Shown: positions 17,576-25,628, numbered from the stretch's first letter. The stretch: 27,525 bases of DNA from JBILCM01 sp044353165 (GCA_044353165.1 JBILCM010000031.1:1-27525); one strand, 5' to 3'. Made by a program: numbers and translations. The notes: a model not told the origin generated them from the sequence alone.

Positions 17576-17611
17576 AAAAAGACCTTTCGTCCTATACAAG
17601 GACGAAAGGTC
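17576..17611 (-). terminator. T-box attenuator terminator
   Basis: GACCTTTCGTCCT and AGGACGAAAGGTC form a 13-bp perfect stem with a 5-nt loop, followed by TTTTT on the minus strand. It is the terminator alternative of the valS T-box and lies just upstream of the valS ribosome site. Confidence 0.95.
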
Positions 17612-17820
17612 TAGCTTCCGTGGTACCACCTTACTTCCAACACCATCCCATGCGATGCTGGCGCTTTATCCAAATAACGGTTGGTCCGGCTTATACTACT
17701 CCACTCATATAAGCGACTCTCGGGCGACTTCTGCATACTGGAACCTGCGAAACTTCTCAGCAACTTACAGTTTCGCTCTCTGTTGGGCGTCATGCGTACT
17801 CCTCCCGATCAACGTCAATA
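17576..17820 (-). ncRNA. T-box leader (tRNA-Val) of valS
   Basis: Transcribed on the minus strand ahead of valS. The Stem I distal helix is GCGAAAC/GTTTCGC (17776-17770 with 17753-17747). The specifier loop reads GAAGUCGCC, with the valine codon GUC at 17728-17726. A second helix GCTTATA/TATAAGC follows. The conserved T-box AAGGTGGTACCACGG is at 17632-17618, where UGGU can pair with an ACCA acceptor end, and a terminator closes the leader. Uncharged tRNA-Val should stabilise the antiterminator and switch valS-folC-murC on. No clear promoter is seen upstream. Confidence 0.95.
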
Positions 17821-17843
17821 TTTAGTTTTGATCATGAGTTCGA

Positions 17844-17869
17844 TTCACATAACATATATTTTTCATAAT
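17844..17869 (+). promoter_or_regulatory. Possible promoter of the small ORF-spoVID unit
   Basis: CATATATT at 17853-17860 matches a sigma-E -10 at about 7 of 8 positions and is the same octamer as in front of the SPOR gene, but the -35 is weak. A TTCACA at 17844 and CATAAT at 17864 are poorly spaced for sigma-A. Because Bacillus spoVID is sigma-E dependent, this is a reasonable but unproved candidate. Confidence 0.3.
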
Positions 17870-17913
17870 AACCGGATTCGTCTTAGGAGTCAAACAAGGA
17901 AGGGGAGAGGCCA

Positions 17914-18078
17914 TTGCCAAGATGGTGGTGGAAAGTTCGATACGGAATTAAAACCGTCATGTTTCCTCTTATCTGCATTCAATTTGCCAGAACGCTCATT
18001 TTGCCGAACCCGTTTGATGTATTTCTGTTGTTTTTATTTTTCATGGTGTATTTGGGGTTTCTTTTTCATTTTTATTGA
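17914..18078 (+). CDS. Small hydrophobic protein of unknown function (54 aa)
   Basis: This ORF begins with TTG at 17914, 6 nt after a GGGGAG site inside a long purine run, and ends with TGA at 18076-18078. The product starts MPRWWWKVRYGIKT and has two hydrophobic stretches (about 15-31 and 36-53) separated by LPNPFD, so it is probably a small membrane protein. I do not recognise the family with certainty. It lies 51 bp upstream of spoVID on the same strand, suggesting co-transcription and possibly a sporulation role. The strong ribosome site, the basic Trp-rich N-terminus followed by hydrophobic segments, and the position argue for a real gene. Short length and lack of a recognised domain keep confidence moderate. 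Confidence 0.65.
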   Translation: MPRWWWKVRYGIKTVMFPLICIQFARTLILPNPFDVFLLFLFFMVYLGFLFHFY

Positions 18079-18129
18079 ACTTGACCCATATACATAATCC
18101 TAAGTCATGTTGCAGAAGGAGGAATACCC

Positions 18130-19002
18130 TTGGACCAATCGTTACCCGGTTTGCGTTTTGATTTCTACGAACGTGTTGACCTCGCATCCAACGCAGCAAC
18201 GATTCGTGAATTGACCGGTATGGAGCTATACCCAGAGGTTAACATTACAACGCAAGACGAACAAGCGCTATTAAAAGGACATTTGGTGCTCCAGGGCACT
18301 TACATTTCCAATCCAGCACTTCGCACTTATGAACAACTCACTCATCGAATACCCTTAGAAATCACGCTTCCAATGAACCGTATCCACAACATCAATGACG
18401 TTCACATCGAAGTCGATCAACTCGACGTCGAAATGTTATCCCCAACAAGCCTGAATGTGACGGGTGTGCTCACAATCGATGGTGTCCTCATGGAAAATGC
18501 GTACAATGCCTCACCGGTGGGTGAAGAAGAAATGGTATTTTCGCATCGTGCAGAGCAACAAGAACCCGTCTTGGAAATCGTCGAGCCATTGAATATTGAA
18601 CCCAACATTGAACCCGTGGTTGAACAAACCATGGAAGAAGTTATTCCAGAACAACCTGCGGTAGAAATGGAAGAAACGATCGATTCGCAAGAGATAAAAA
18701 TTGCGTTTGTAAGCCAGCCTCCCGATGCTGTAGAACCTCCGCAGACCGAGGTGCAAAGTGCCGCGCCAAGTGTGAATGACAACCCTGAGGCATTGAATGG
18801 TACAATGGAGTGGAAAAAGAGATTGTTGGAACACACAAGCAACGAACCGAAATTCCGAAAAGTCAAAATTTGTATCGTCCAGAAAGACGATACATTGGAG
18901 ACGATTGCATTGCGTTATAATGCAAACAGTCGCGAATTGATCTCTTACAATCGACTGGATGTACAAACCTTACTAGTGGGGCAAACCTTATTTATTCCTT
19001 AA
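18130..19002 (+). CDS. spoVID: Spore coat morphogenetic protein SpoVID-like, with C-terminal LysM
   Basis: This is a 290-aa protein. The N-terminal domain (about 5-125: LRFDFYERVDL, a GHLVLQGTY strand, HRIPLEITLPMNRI and a following DVHIEVDQLDVEML) follows the pattern of Bacillus SpoVID, which drives coat encasement of the spore. The middle (about 140-235) is acidic, Pro/Glu/Val-rich and low in complexity. A LysM domain closes the protein (246-290, VQKDDTLETIALRYN to GQTLFIP). The start is TTG, 7 nt after GAAGGAGG. In Bacillus spoVID lies between hemL and valS, as here, but there it is on the same strand as they are. Here it is reversed. It is shorter than Bacillus SpoVID (about 575 aa), so the region linking the two domains is reduced. 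Confidence 0.85.
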   Translation: MDQSLPGLRFDFYERVDLASNAATIRELTGMELYPEVNITTQDEQALLKGHLVLQGTYISNPALRTYEQLTHRIPLEITLPMNRIHNINDVHIEVDQLDVEMLSPTSLNVTGVLTIDGVLMENAYNASPVGEEEMVFSHRAEQQEPVLEIVEPLNIEPNIEPVVEQTMEEVIPEQPAVEMEETIDSQEIKIAFVSQPPDAVEPPQTEVQSAAPSVNDNPEALNGTMEWKKRLLEHTSNEPKFRKVKICIVQKDDTLETIALRYNANSRELISYNRLDVQTLLVGQTLFIP

Positions 19003-19028
19003 ACATCGCTACGCACACAACGTTGTCC

Positions 19029-19070
19029 AACAGCCATTACCTCTTGTTCCGGAGGGACAATGGCTGTTTT
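19029..19070 (+). terminator. Intrinsic terminator between spoVID and hemL
   Basis: AACAGCCATT (19029-19038) and AATGGCTGTT (19059-19068) form a 10-bp stem, with an inner CCTC/GAGG helix and TTTT at the 3' side on the plus strand. It begins 26 bp after the spoVID stop. On the minus strand it starts right after the hemL stop but lacks a good T-tract, so it may be partly bidirectional. Confidence 0.8.
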
Positions 19071-20389
19071 CAATTCATGGTTTGTCCGTTGTACTCCAAA
19101 CGCAACGCTTCGTAATGCGCCTCAACCGTTCGATCAATATCATGATCGGAATGAGCTAACGAAACAAACCAACCTTCAAACTGTGATGGTGCAATACTCA
19201 CCCCTCGGTCCAACAATCGCGCGAACACCCGATTAAACCGACTCAAATCAGACGTTAGGGCCGAGTCATAGTCCTTCACTGGCTTGTCTGTGAAGAACGG
19301 ACAAATCATAGAACCTACACGATTGATGGTGCAAGGAATTCCGAACTCACGTGCATTCTGAGTCAGTCCTGCTTCCAGTCGTGCTGCGCGTCGTTCGAGA
19401 GTTTCGTATACCCCAGGTTCCCCAAGAAGTTGGAGTGTTGTTAGCCCTGCAGCCATAGCAAGAGGGTTACCCGACAATGTACCCGCTTGATAAATGGGAC
19501 CGCTAGGTGCAATCTGTTCCATCACTTCCCGCTTTCCCCCATATGCACCGACGGGTAATCCGCCTCCGATCACTTTCCCCATGCACGTCAAATCGGGCAA
19601 AACATGATAAAGCCCTTGTGCTGAGTGAAGGTGGACCCTAAAGCCCGTCATCACTTCATCAAAAATGAGCAATGCTCCATACCGTTGTGTGATATTACGA
19701 ACGTATTGCAAATATCCAGGCTCTGGAGGAACCACTCCCATATTACCCGCCACGGGTTCTATGATCACTGCCGCAATTTGTTCACCGAATTTATGAAACG
19801 CTACTTCTAAGGATTCCTGATCATTGTATGGGATCGTGATTGTGTGTTCTGCCAATCCTGGCAATACACCCGGGCTATCGGGTAAGCCAAGTGTTGCAAC
19901 CCCTGATCCCGCTTTGATCAGCAACGCATCCGCATGGCCATGATAAGCACCTGTAAACTTCACAATTTTCGGTCGACCTGTATATCCTCTAGCCAGGCGA
20001 AGCGCACTCATTGTGGCTTCCGTTCCTGAATTCACCATGCGGACAACTTCTACCGAAGGCATTCGTTCACAAACAAGCTCGGCCATCATGGTTTCCAACT
20101 GTGTCGGGGCCCCAAAACTGGTGCCGCGAGCTGCCGTCTCAATAATTGCAGAAAGAACATGGGGGTGCGCATGCCCTAAAATAAGGGGCCCCCAGGAGCC
20201 GATATAATCTATATAAGCATTCCCATCAATATCATAGATGTAACTACCTTTGCCGCTGTCGACAAAGAAAGGGGTCAGTCCAACAGAGCGGAATGCGCGA
20301 ACGGGTGAATTGACGCCTCCGGGTATGATTCGTTTGGCTCGTTCGAATTGTTCCTTCGATCGTGCATCATGTCTTCCTTGGTTGCTCAT
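19070..20389 (-). CDS. hemL: Glutamate-1-semialdehyde 2,1-aminomutase
   Basis: This is a 439-aa PLP-dependent class III aminotransferase-fold enzyme that converts glutamate-1-semialdehyde to 5-aminolevulinate in the C5 haem pathway. The PLP lysine is Lys272 in MGKVIGGGLPVGAYGG. Upstream are IPGGVNSPVRAF, VNSGTEATMSALRLARG, KFTGAYHGHAD and the IFDEVMTGFR block with the PLP-binding Asp. The ATG at 20389 has AGGTGG 9 nt upstream. It is separated from the other hem genes by a plus-strand regulator. Confidence 0.97.
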   Translation of the reverse strand: MSNQGRHDARSKEQFERAKRIIPGGVNSPVRAFRSVGLTPFFVDSGKGSYIYDIDGNAYIDYIGSWGPLILGHAHPHVLSAIIETAARGTSFGAPTQLETMMAELVCERMPSVEVVRMVNSGTEATMSALRLARGYTGRPKIVKFTGAYHGHADALLIKAGSGVATLGLPDSPGVLPGLAEHTITIPYNDQESLEVAFHKFGEQIAAVIIEPVAGNMGVVPPEPGYLQYVRNITQRYGALLIFDEVMTGFRVHLHSAQGLYHVLPDLTCMGKVIGGGLPVGAYGGKREVMEQIAPSGPIYQAGTLSGNPLAMAAGLTTLQLLGEPGVYETLERRAARLEAGLTQNAREFGIPCTINRVGSMICPFFTDKPVKDYDSALTSDLSRFNRVFARLLDRGVSIAPSQFEGWFVSLAHSDHDIDRTVEAHYEALRLEYNGQTMN

Positions 20390-20421
20390 TTGATCGTCCC
20401 ACCTATCCTTCCGTTAAATCC

Positions 20422-20445
20422 AATGTTAGAATGATACTAATGTTA
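20422..20445. repeat. Repeat in the hemL/crp divergent gap
   Basis: AATGTTA occurs at 20422-20428 and 20439-20445 in direct orientation, 17 bp apart, and TTAG-N7-CTAA (20426-20440) forms an imperfect inverted repeat between them. It lies in the only 72 bp between the hemL and crp starts, where both promoters must be, so it could be a binding site for the regulator. It does not match the Crp TGTGA-N6-TCACA consensus. Confidence 0.4.
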
Positions 20446-20461
20446 CCGAGGAGCGATGTTC

Positions 20462-21124
20462 ATGTTATCCATTCTAAAGCAAGTTCCTTTATTTCAAAAC
20501 CTTAACGATGATCAGCTGAATAAACTTTCGAGTATTTATATACGCAGAACATTCCCAGAAGGAACGATCTTGTTTCGAGAGAAGGAGCCTGGTGACATCT
20601 TTTATATCATTGTGAAAGGCTCTGTCAAAATTTATACGTCGAGTGGCGGTGAAGAGAAAGTGTTATCCGTATTTGAAGACGGAGATAACTTCGGCGAATT
20701 GTCACTCATTGACGGCAAGCCCCGTTCAGCTTCTGCTCAAGTGCTCAAAAACAGCACGTTCCTTACGTTTCGCAGCGAAGATTTTATTCAACTTTTAAAA
20801 GAAAATTGCGATATTAGTATGAATGTGATGTTGGAATTGTGCAGGCGACTGCGTGATACGAACGATCATGTTTATGACCTCACATTCTTGGATCCTCGTC
20901 ACCGAGTTGTGAAAACGTTGATTTTGTTCGCTAACAAGAATGGCATACGAACAGGAAACATGGTAACAATTAAGATGGCTTTGAATTACGATGAGCTTGC
21001 TCGTATGAGCGGCGTTACCAAATCAACACTCATGCAAGTCATTCGAGACATGGAACGAGTGAAGTTGATGATTCCAATCCCAGAGGGCTTCACGATCGAT
21101 TTGTCAAAGATTCAGTCATTGTAA
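20462..21124 (+). CDS. Crp/Fnr-family transcriptional regulator
   Basis: This is a 220-aa regulator with an N-terminal cyclic-nucleotide-binding fold (about 5-115) and a C-terminal winged HTH (about 173-205, LNYDELARMSGVTKSTLMQVIRDME). The phosphate cassette FGELSLIDGKPRSA keeps Glu79, Arg88 and Ser89 at the Crp ligand positions, so a nucleotide ligand is possible. There is no N-terminal cysteine cluster, so it is not an Fe-S Fnr sensor. The ATG at 20456 is only 2 nt after GAGGAG, whereas the ATG at 20462 has 8 nt, so the latter is taken. It is divergent from hemL and its last 35 bp overlap hemY on the other strand. A link to haem regulation is inference. Confidence 0.9.
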   Translation: MLSILKQVPLFQNLNDDQLNKLSSIYIRRTFPEGTILFREKEPGDIFYIIVKGSVKIYTSSGGEEKVLSVFEDGDNFGELSLIDGKPRSASAQVLKNSTFLTFRSEDFIQLLKENCDISMNVMLELCRRLRDTNDHVYDLTFLDPRHRVVKTLILFANKNGIRTGNMVTIKMALNYDELARMSGVTKSTLMQVIRDMERVKLMIPIPEGFTIDLSKIQSL

Positions 21125-22574
21125 ACTTCAGGGACTGCAAAACCGTTTTCTTCGCTTGTTGAATGCAATCCGGAAGTCCGACCCCTTCATAACCTGCTCC
21201 GGTCACAAAGACGGCAGGGTTTTTTTTCGATAGCGCCATCCTCAAATTATTGACTTTGTGCAAATGGCCGATGCCATATTGCGGCATGGATTGGTGCAAT
21301 CGGTTGATGTCGATAAATTCCGGTGTCGCCCGAATTCCCATGATGTCCTCGAGATCACGGCGCACGGCATCCGACAGCTCCCTGTCATTCATTTGTTGCC
21401 AGCGAACATCGTCAATCCTGCCAACATAGCACCGGATTAAAACACGATTATCGGGTGCCGTGTGTCCCCACTTGGAAGAGGTCCATGTGCATGCTGTGAT
21501 CAACCTGCCCTCCGTTCGAGGCACGACAAATCCCGAACCATTCAATGGCGTTGTCATCTCATCCAATTTATACGCAAGCACAATATTGGCAACCGATGCA
21601 TAGGCCATGTCAGCAAAAATATTCGTCTCTTGAACTTCCGGCATGAGACGATGCAATGTCGATGGCGGCGTAGTCACGATCACGATCGATGCATCCAATC
21701 GTTCGCCATTCTCTAAAGAAACGCTCACCTGTGCAAGATCCGTATGCTCTGAACGTATCGAATGGACCAAGGCATGCGTCCGGAGATGGACTCCTCGAGC
21801 GCGAAGCACTTCTTCAAGTTTCTCCGTGATCGAAGACAACCCTCTTCTGAAACTTAAGAATGTGCTGCCAAGAGCATGTTTGGGTAAAGTAGATGCAGAC
21901 GTAGTTGGATTTCCCGACGCGCCTGTATTGCGATGTAAACCCAAAATTAAACTCCCAAATTTCTGCTCCACTTCTCGAAACTGCGGGAACGTCGCCATGA
22001 GACTGAGTGCATCTGCATCCCCTGCATATATCCCAGACAGCAGTGGTTCAGCGACGAAATCCACAACTTCGCTGCCTAATCGCCTGCGTAAAAATCCACC
22101 CAACGACTCATCTTCATTCGTTCGGCGGGCTGGCAACACCAGATCTAGTGCTGCTCTTGCCTTGCCACGCCAAGAAATCAGGTTACTTGTCAGGAATGGC
22201 TTCCACTCGGTAGGTACACCCAACACAAGCCCTTGCGGAATACGGTGCAACTTCCCTCGCTTAAGGATAAACGTATTTTTCCCGGTGATAGACTGTGGAG
22301 TTAACTCCTGCTCTATGCCTAACTCTGTTGCGAGTTCCGTCATAGGCCATTTGCGAGCCAAGAACGAATCCGGCCCTCGCTCAATCACATAACCATCGCG
22401 GCGAAGCGTTTGAATTTTTCCCCCGAACCGATCCGTTGACTCCAACAAGGTCACTCTTGGAGTCATTCCAGCCTCGTGGAATAATTGCATACTGTAGTAT
22501 GCTGCACTTAAACCCGTAATACCGCCGCCAATAATCACGATGTGAGGGTCTTTTTTTTTCTCATCGTATACCAT
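21090..22574 (-). CDS. hemY: Protoporphyrinogen/coproporphyrinogen III oxidase (HemY/CgoX)
   Basis: This is a 494-aa FAD-dependent oxidase that removes six electrons from the porphyrinogen. In Gram-positive bacteria it works on coproporphyrinogen III. The FAD fold is at the N-terminus (VIIGGGITGLSAAYY), followed by FGGKIQTLRRDGYVIERGPDSFLARK, and the C-terminal FAD contact is FVTGAGYEGVGLPDCIQQ. The ATG at 22574 is two bases after the hemH stop; an ATG at 22592 inside hemH is possible but has no ribosome site. Codons soon after the start contain nine A in a row. The 3' end overlaps the crp-like gene on the plus strand. Confidence 0.95.
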   Translation of the reverse strand: MVYDEKKKDPHIVIIGGGITGLSAAYYSMQLFHEAGMTPRVTLLESTDRFGGKIQTLRRDGYVIERGPDSFLARKWPMTELATELGIEQELTPQSITGKNTFILKRGKLHRIPQGLVLGVPTEWKPFLTSNLISWRGKARAALDLVLPARRTNEDESLGGFLRRRLGSEVVDFVAEPLLSGIYAGDADALSLMATFPQFREVEQKFGSLILGLHRNTGASGNPTTSASTLPKHALGSTFLSFRRGLSSITEKLEEVLRARGVHLRTHALVHSIRSEHTDLAQVSVSLENGERLDASIVIVTTPPSTLHRLMPEVQETNIFADMAYASVANIVLAYKLDEMTTPLNGSGFVVPRTEGRLITACTWTSSKWGHTAPDNRVLIRCYVGRIDDVRWQQMNDRELSDAVRRDLEDIMGIRATPEFIDINRLHQSMPQYGIGHLHKVNNLRMALSKKNPAVFVTGAGYEGVGLPDCIQQAKKTVLQSLKFTMTESLTNRS

Positions 22575-22576
22575 GT

Positions 22577-23539
22577 TCAGTTCGCTTCCCATCTTGAACG
22601 CAAGCTATCGATGGCCTCCGCTAATGTTTCCATGTAGAGCGGTTCAGTGTTTAACATAGCTGTGCGTTCTAGGTGCAACCCAAGCCGCCGCGCCAGCGCT
22701 TGTGCTTCAATATCTAAATCATACAACACTTCCAGGTGTTCAGACACGAACCCGATCGGGCAAATTAAGGCATAATCCGTGCCTTCATCTTGGTGGATTC
22801 GTTCGAGTTCTTCGAGGATGTCAGGACCAAGCCATGGTTCACCTGTCTGACCTGCACTTTGCCACGCGAATTGCCAATTCGTTATTCCGGTCTGGGCCAC
22901 TATAGCGCGTGCCGTCTCTAGTAACTGTTCTGGATAAGGGTCTTTGATTTGCAGAATGCGTTCTGGCAAACTATGCGCTGTGAATAAGACACGAACTTCT
23001 TCAGATTCGACTTCCGTGAACCGCTCCAACGCTTGAACAACTCGTTGGGAAATCGCCGTAATTAATTTGGGATGGAGATGATAGCTTTCGATAAATTCCA
23101 TGTGGATCCCGAGTTCTTCAGCGGTTGATTGGGCACGTTTGATGTAACTGCCTACACTCATCGTTGAATAATGTGGCGCCAATACGATACCAATCGCGCG
23201 TTGAATGCCATCAGCAACCATGGTACGAACACCATCTTCGATAAACGGCAAAGCATGCTTTAATCCTTGATAGCAAACATAATTAACATTCGGGGCAAGC
23301 GTATGCAACGTTTCTTGCAAAGCTTGAACTTGATGGTCTGTATTGCGACGTAACGGGAAAAACCCGCCCACGATCGCATCATACCGCCGTACAAGATCGT
23401 CAAGTTGCTCCTGTGAAGGCGGTCTGCCCCTTCGTATATGCGTGTAATAAGCCTCAACTTGATCCAAGCTTTCTGGGGTACCATAAGACATGACCAAAAC
23501 CCCAACCGTCTCTTTGTTGCTTCCCAAGGGTGTATTCAT
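22577..23539 (-). CDS. hemH: Ferrochelatase (coproporphyrin type)
   Basis: This is a 320-aa monomeric soluble ferrochelatase that inserts Fe(II) into the porphyrin. It lines up closely with Bacillus HemH: VLVMSYGTPES, YYTHIRRGRPPS, VLAPHYSTMSVGSY, FTAHSLPERI with His189 and GFVSEHLEVLYD with Glu270, the two metal-site residues. In this group of bacteria the substrate is coproporphyrin III and the enzyme is also called CpfC. The ATG at 23539 has AAGGAGG 9 nt upstream. It lies 6 bp after hemE and directly before hemY, as in the Bacillus hemEHY operon. Confidence 0.97.
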   Translation of the reverse strand: MNTPLGSNKETVGVLVMSYGTPESLDQVEAYYTHIRRGRPPSQEQLDDLVRRYDAIVGGFFPLRRNTDHQVQALQETLHTLAPNVNYVCYQGLKHALPFIEDGVRTMVADGIQRAIGIVLAPHYSTMSVGSYIKRAQSTAEELGIHMEFIESYHLHPKLITAISQRVVQALERFTEVESEEVRVLFTAHSLPERILQIKDPYPEQLLETARAIVAQTGITNWQFAWQSAGQTGEPWLGPDILEELERIHQDEGTDYALICPIGFVSEHLEVLYDLDIEAQALARRLGLHLERTAMLNTEPLYMETLAEAIDSLRSRWEAN

Positions 23540-23545
23540 TCGAAT

Positions 23546-24586
23546 TTACCTCCTTCGTTGTTCTGTATACTCGCGAACAAACAGGGTCAATTCCTGCAGT
23601 TTTTCTAATGATGCTTCAGGAAACAAACCATGACCAAAATTAAAAATGTATCCTGGTTTCTCCATCCCTTCATCAAGGATTGCAGCTGCTTGGGATTTGA
23701 TTATATTCATCGGTGCCGTGAGGACATACGGATCAAGGTTGCCCTGCACAGCGAATCGATCACCCAACCTACGGCGACCCTCCCGGATCGACACCCTCCA
23801 ATCTAAACCGATTACATCCGCTTTCAAACGCCCAAGCTGCGGCAATAATTCACCCGATGCGACACCAGGGAAATAGATTTTGGGCTGCGGTAGATGAGAT
23901 AGTTCATGGAAGATGCGTTCAATGACTGGAAGGACGTAGAGCTTGAAATCTTGCGGTGATAATGCACCAACCCAGCTGTCAAACAATTGGATGGCTTTCG
24001 CACCATTGGCGCATTGAGCCAACGCATAGGCGATCACCATATCTCCGAGCTTATTCATTAATGCGTGCCAAAGTTCGGGCTCAGCATACATCATGCTCTT
24101 GGTTAATCGATATGTCTTGGATGGACGACCTTCGATCAAATAACTTGCAATCGTGAATGGTGAACCAACGAATGTGATCAACGGAATTGTCAATTCCCGA
24201 TCCAGAATGCGGATGGTTTGAAGTATATGGGAGAGATCACCTTCCACATCAATTGGTCGCAGCGCATCCACATCCGATTTTGAACGAATGGGATTGTGAA
24301 CAACAGGTCCCACATCCTTAACAATGTCAAAATCAATGCCGATGGAGGCAACGGGATTCATAATGTCCGAATACAGAATCGCTGCATCAACACCTAATTT
24401 TCGTACGGGCATGAGTGTCACTTGTGCGGCCAATTCAGGCTGTGCGCAAATTTCTAATAACGAATATTTTTCTTTCACAGCACGATATTCAGGATCATAA
24501 CGTCCCGCTTGTCGCATATACCACACCGGGACACGATCTGTGCTTTCTCGATGGCATGCTTTGAGGAACAAATCGTTGTATTCCAT
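23546..24586 (-). CDS. hemE: Uroporphyrinogen decarboxylase
   Basis: This is a 346-aa (beta/alpha)8-barrel enzyme that decarboxylates the four acetate side chains of uroporphyrinogen III to give coproporphyrinogen III. The N-terminal PVWYMRQAGRYDPEYR contains the conserved arginines; ILYSDIMNPVASIG holds the catalytic Asp region; VIGLDWRVSIREGRRRLG and FNFGHGLFPEAS are later signatures. The ATG at 24586 has AAGGGAG 5 nt upstream, 30 bp after hemB. Its position after hemB links the early hemCDB genes to hemEHY, which form a separate operon in Bacillus subtilis. Confidence 0.97.
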   Translation of the reverse strand: MEYNDLFLKACHRESTDRVPVWYMRQAGRYDPEYRAVKEKYSLLEICAQPELAAQVTLMPVRKLGVDAAILYSDIMNPVASIGIDFDIVKDVGPVVHNPIRSKSDVDALRPIDVEGDLSHILQTIRILDRELTIPLITFVGSPFTIASYLIEGRPSKTYRLTKSMMYAEPELWHALMNKLGDMVIAYALAQCANGAKAIQLFDSWVGALSPQDFKLYVLPVIERIFHELSHLPQPKIYFPGVASGELLPQLGRLKADVIGLDWRVSIREGRRRLGDRFAVQGNLDPYVLTAPMNIIKSQAAAILDEGMEKPGYIFNFGHGLFPEASLEKLQELTLFVREYTEQRRR

Positions 24587-24616
24587 AAGGTCTCCCTTCA
24601 GATCGGAATGTGTAGT

Positions 24617-25612
24617 TTATTCTTGTTGCAACCACCGAGCAACATCTTTCGCATGATACGTAATGATCACATCCGCACCCGCACGTTTCATTCCTAGCAA
24701 TGTTTCCATAACAACCGTACGTTCGTCAAGCCATCCGTTCATGGCCGCAGCTTTCACCATGCTATATTCACCGCTCACATTGTACGCTACAATCGGCAGA
24801 TCGAATCGCTGTCGCAGACCAGATATCACGTCTAGGTAGGCAAGAGCCGGCTTCACCATGAGGAAATCCGCGCCTTCTAGGACGTCAGCATGGGCTTCGC
24901 GGTATGCCTCTCGAACGTTCGCAGGATCCATCTGGTATGTCTTACGATCACCGAACTGCGGGGCAGAATGGGCTGCTTCTCGGAATGGCCCGTAATAAGC
25001 TGATGCATATTTTACAGCATAGGACATTATTGGGACGTATTCCATACCGTGCTCATCAAGCCCTTGACGGATGGCAGTCACAAAGCCATCCATCATATTT
25101 GAGGGTGCAATAATATCAGCGCCCGCTCGTGCTTGTGATACAGCGGTTCGCACATGCAATTCAAGCGAAGCATCATTATGGATAACTGTATGCCCCTTGT
25201 GAATGTGATGCTCAACGATCCCGCAATGACCATGCGTTGTATATTGACATACGCACGTATCAGCGACGACTAGCATCCCAGGGTCTGCTTGTTTAATTGT
25301 GCGGATGGCTTGCTGTACGATCCCTTCATCATCTGAGGCTGCTGTTGCCTGCAAATCTTTGGTCTCAGGGACACCAAACAAGAGCACAGCTCGAATACCT
25401 AGCGATTGTAGCTCTGCGATTTCTTGAGGTAACTGGTCCAATGACATATGAAATACATTCGGCATGGAAGGGATCTGTTCCTTGATCCCGAATCCACTTG
25501 TTACAAATAATGGATAAATGAATTGATCGGTGGATATTCTTGTTTCGCGAACCATAGAACGAAGCGCATTCGAACCTCGTAACCTGCGATGTCGAATTGT
25601 TGGATAGTGCAA
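24617..25612 (-). CDS. hemB: Porphobilinogen synthase (delta-aminolevulinate dehydratase)
   Basis: This 331-aa enzyme condenses two 5-aminolevulinates to porphobilinogen. The Schiff-base lysines are Lys201 (YAVKYAS) and Lys254 (MVKPALAY). The three cysteines Cys120, Cys122 and Cys130 in DTCVCQYTTHGHCG mark the zinc-dependent class. The start is TTG at 25612, with GGAGGG 8 nt upstream. An ATG four bases before it is in another frame. It follows hemD after 16 bp. Confidence 0.98.
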   Translation of the reverse strand: MHYPTIRHRRLRGSNALRSMVRETRISTDQFIYPLFVTSGFGIKEQIPSMPNVFHMSLDQLPQEIAELQSLGIRAVLLFGVPETKDLQATAASDDEGIVQQAIRTIKQADPGMLVVADTCVCQYTTHGHCGIVEHHIHKGHTVIHNDASLELHVRTAVSQARAGADIIAPSNMMDGFVTAIRQGLDEHGMEYVPIMSYAVKYASAYYGPFREAAHSAPQFGDRKTYQMDPANVREAYREAHADVLEGADFLMVKPALAYLDVISGLRQRFDLPIVAYNVSGEYSMVKAAAMNGWLDERTVVMETLLGMKRAGADVIITYHAKDVARWLQQE

Positions 25613-25628
25613 TGGTCATGCCCTCCAT

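Noticed and set aside
20462..21124. Fnr (oxygen sensor) identity for the Crp-family gene
   Set aside because: The N-terminal cysteine cluster needed for an Fe-S centre is absent.
21643..22392. 249-codon plus-strand ORF opposite hemY
   Set aside because: It is a shadow of the hemY codon pattern, Ser/Arg-rich with no recognisable domain.
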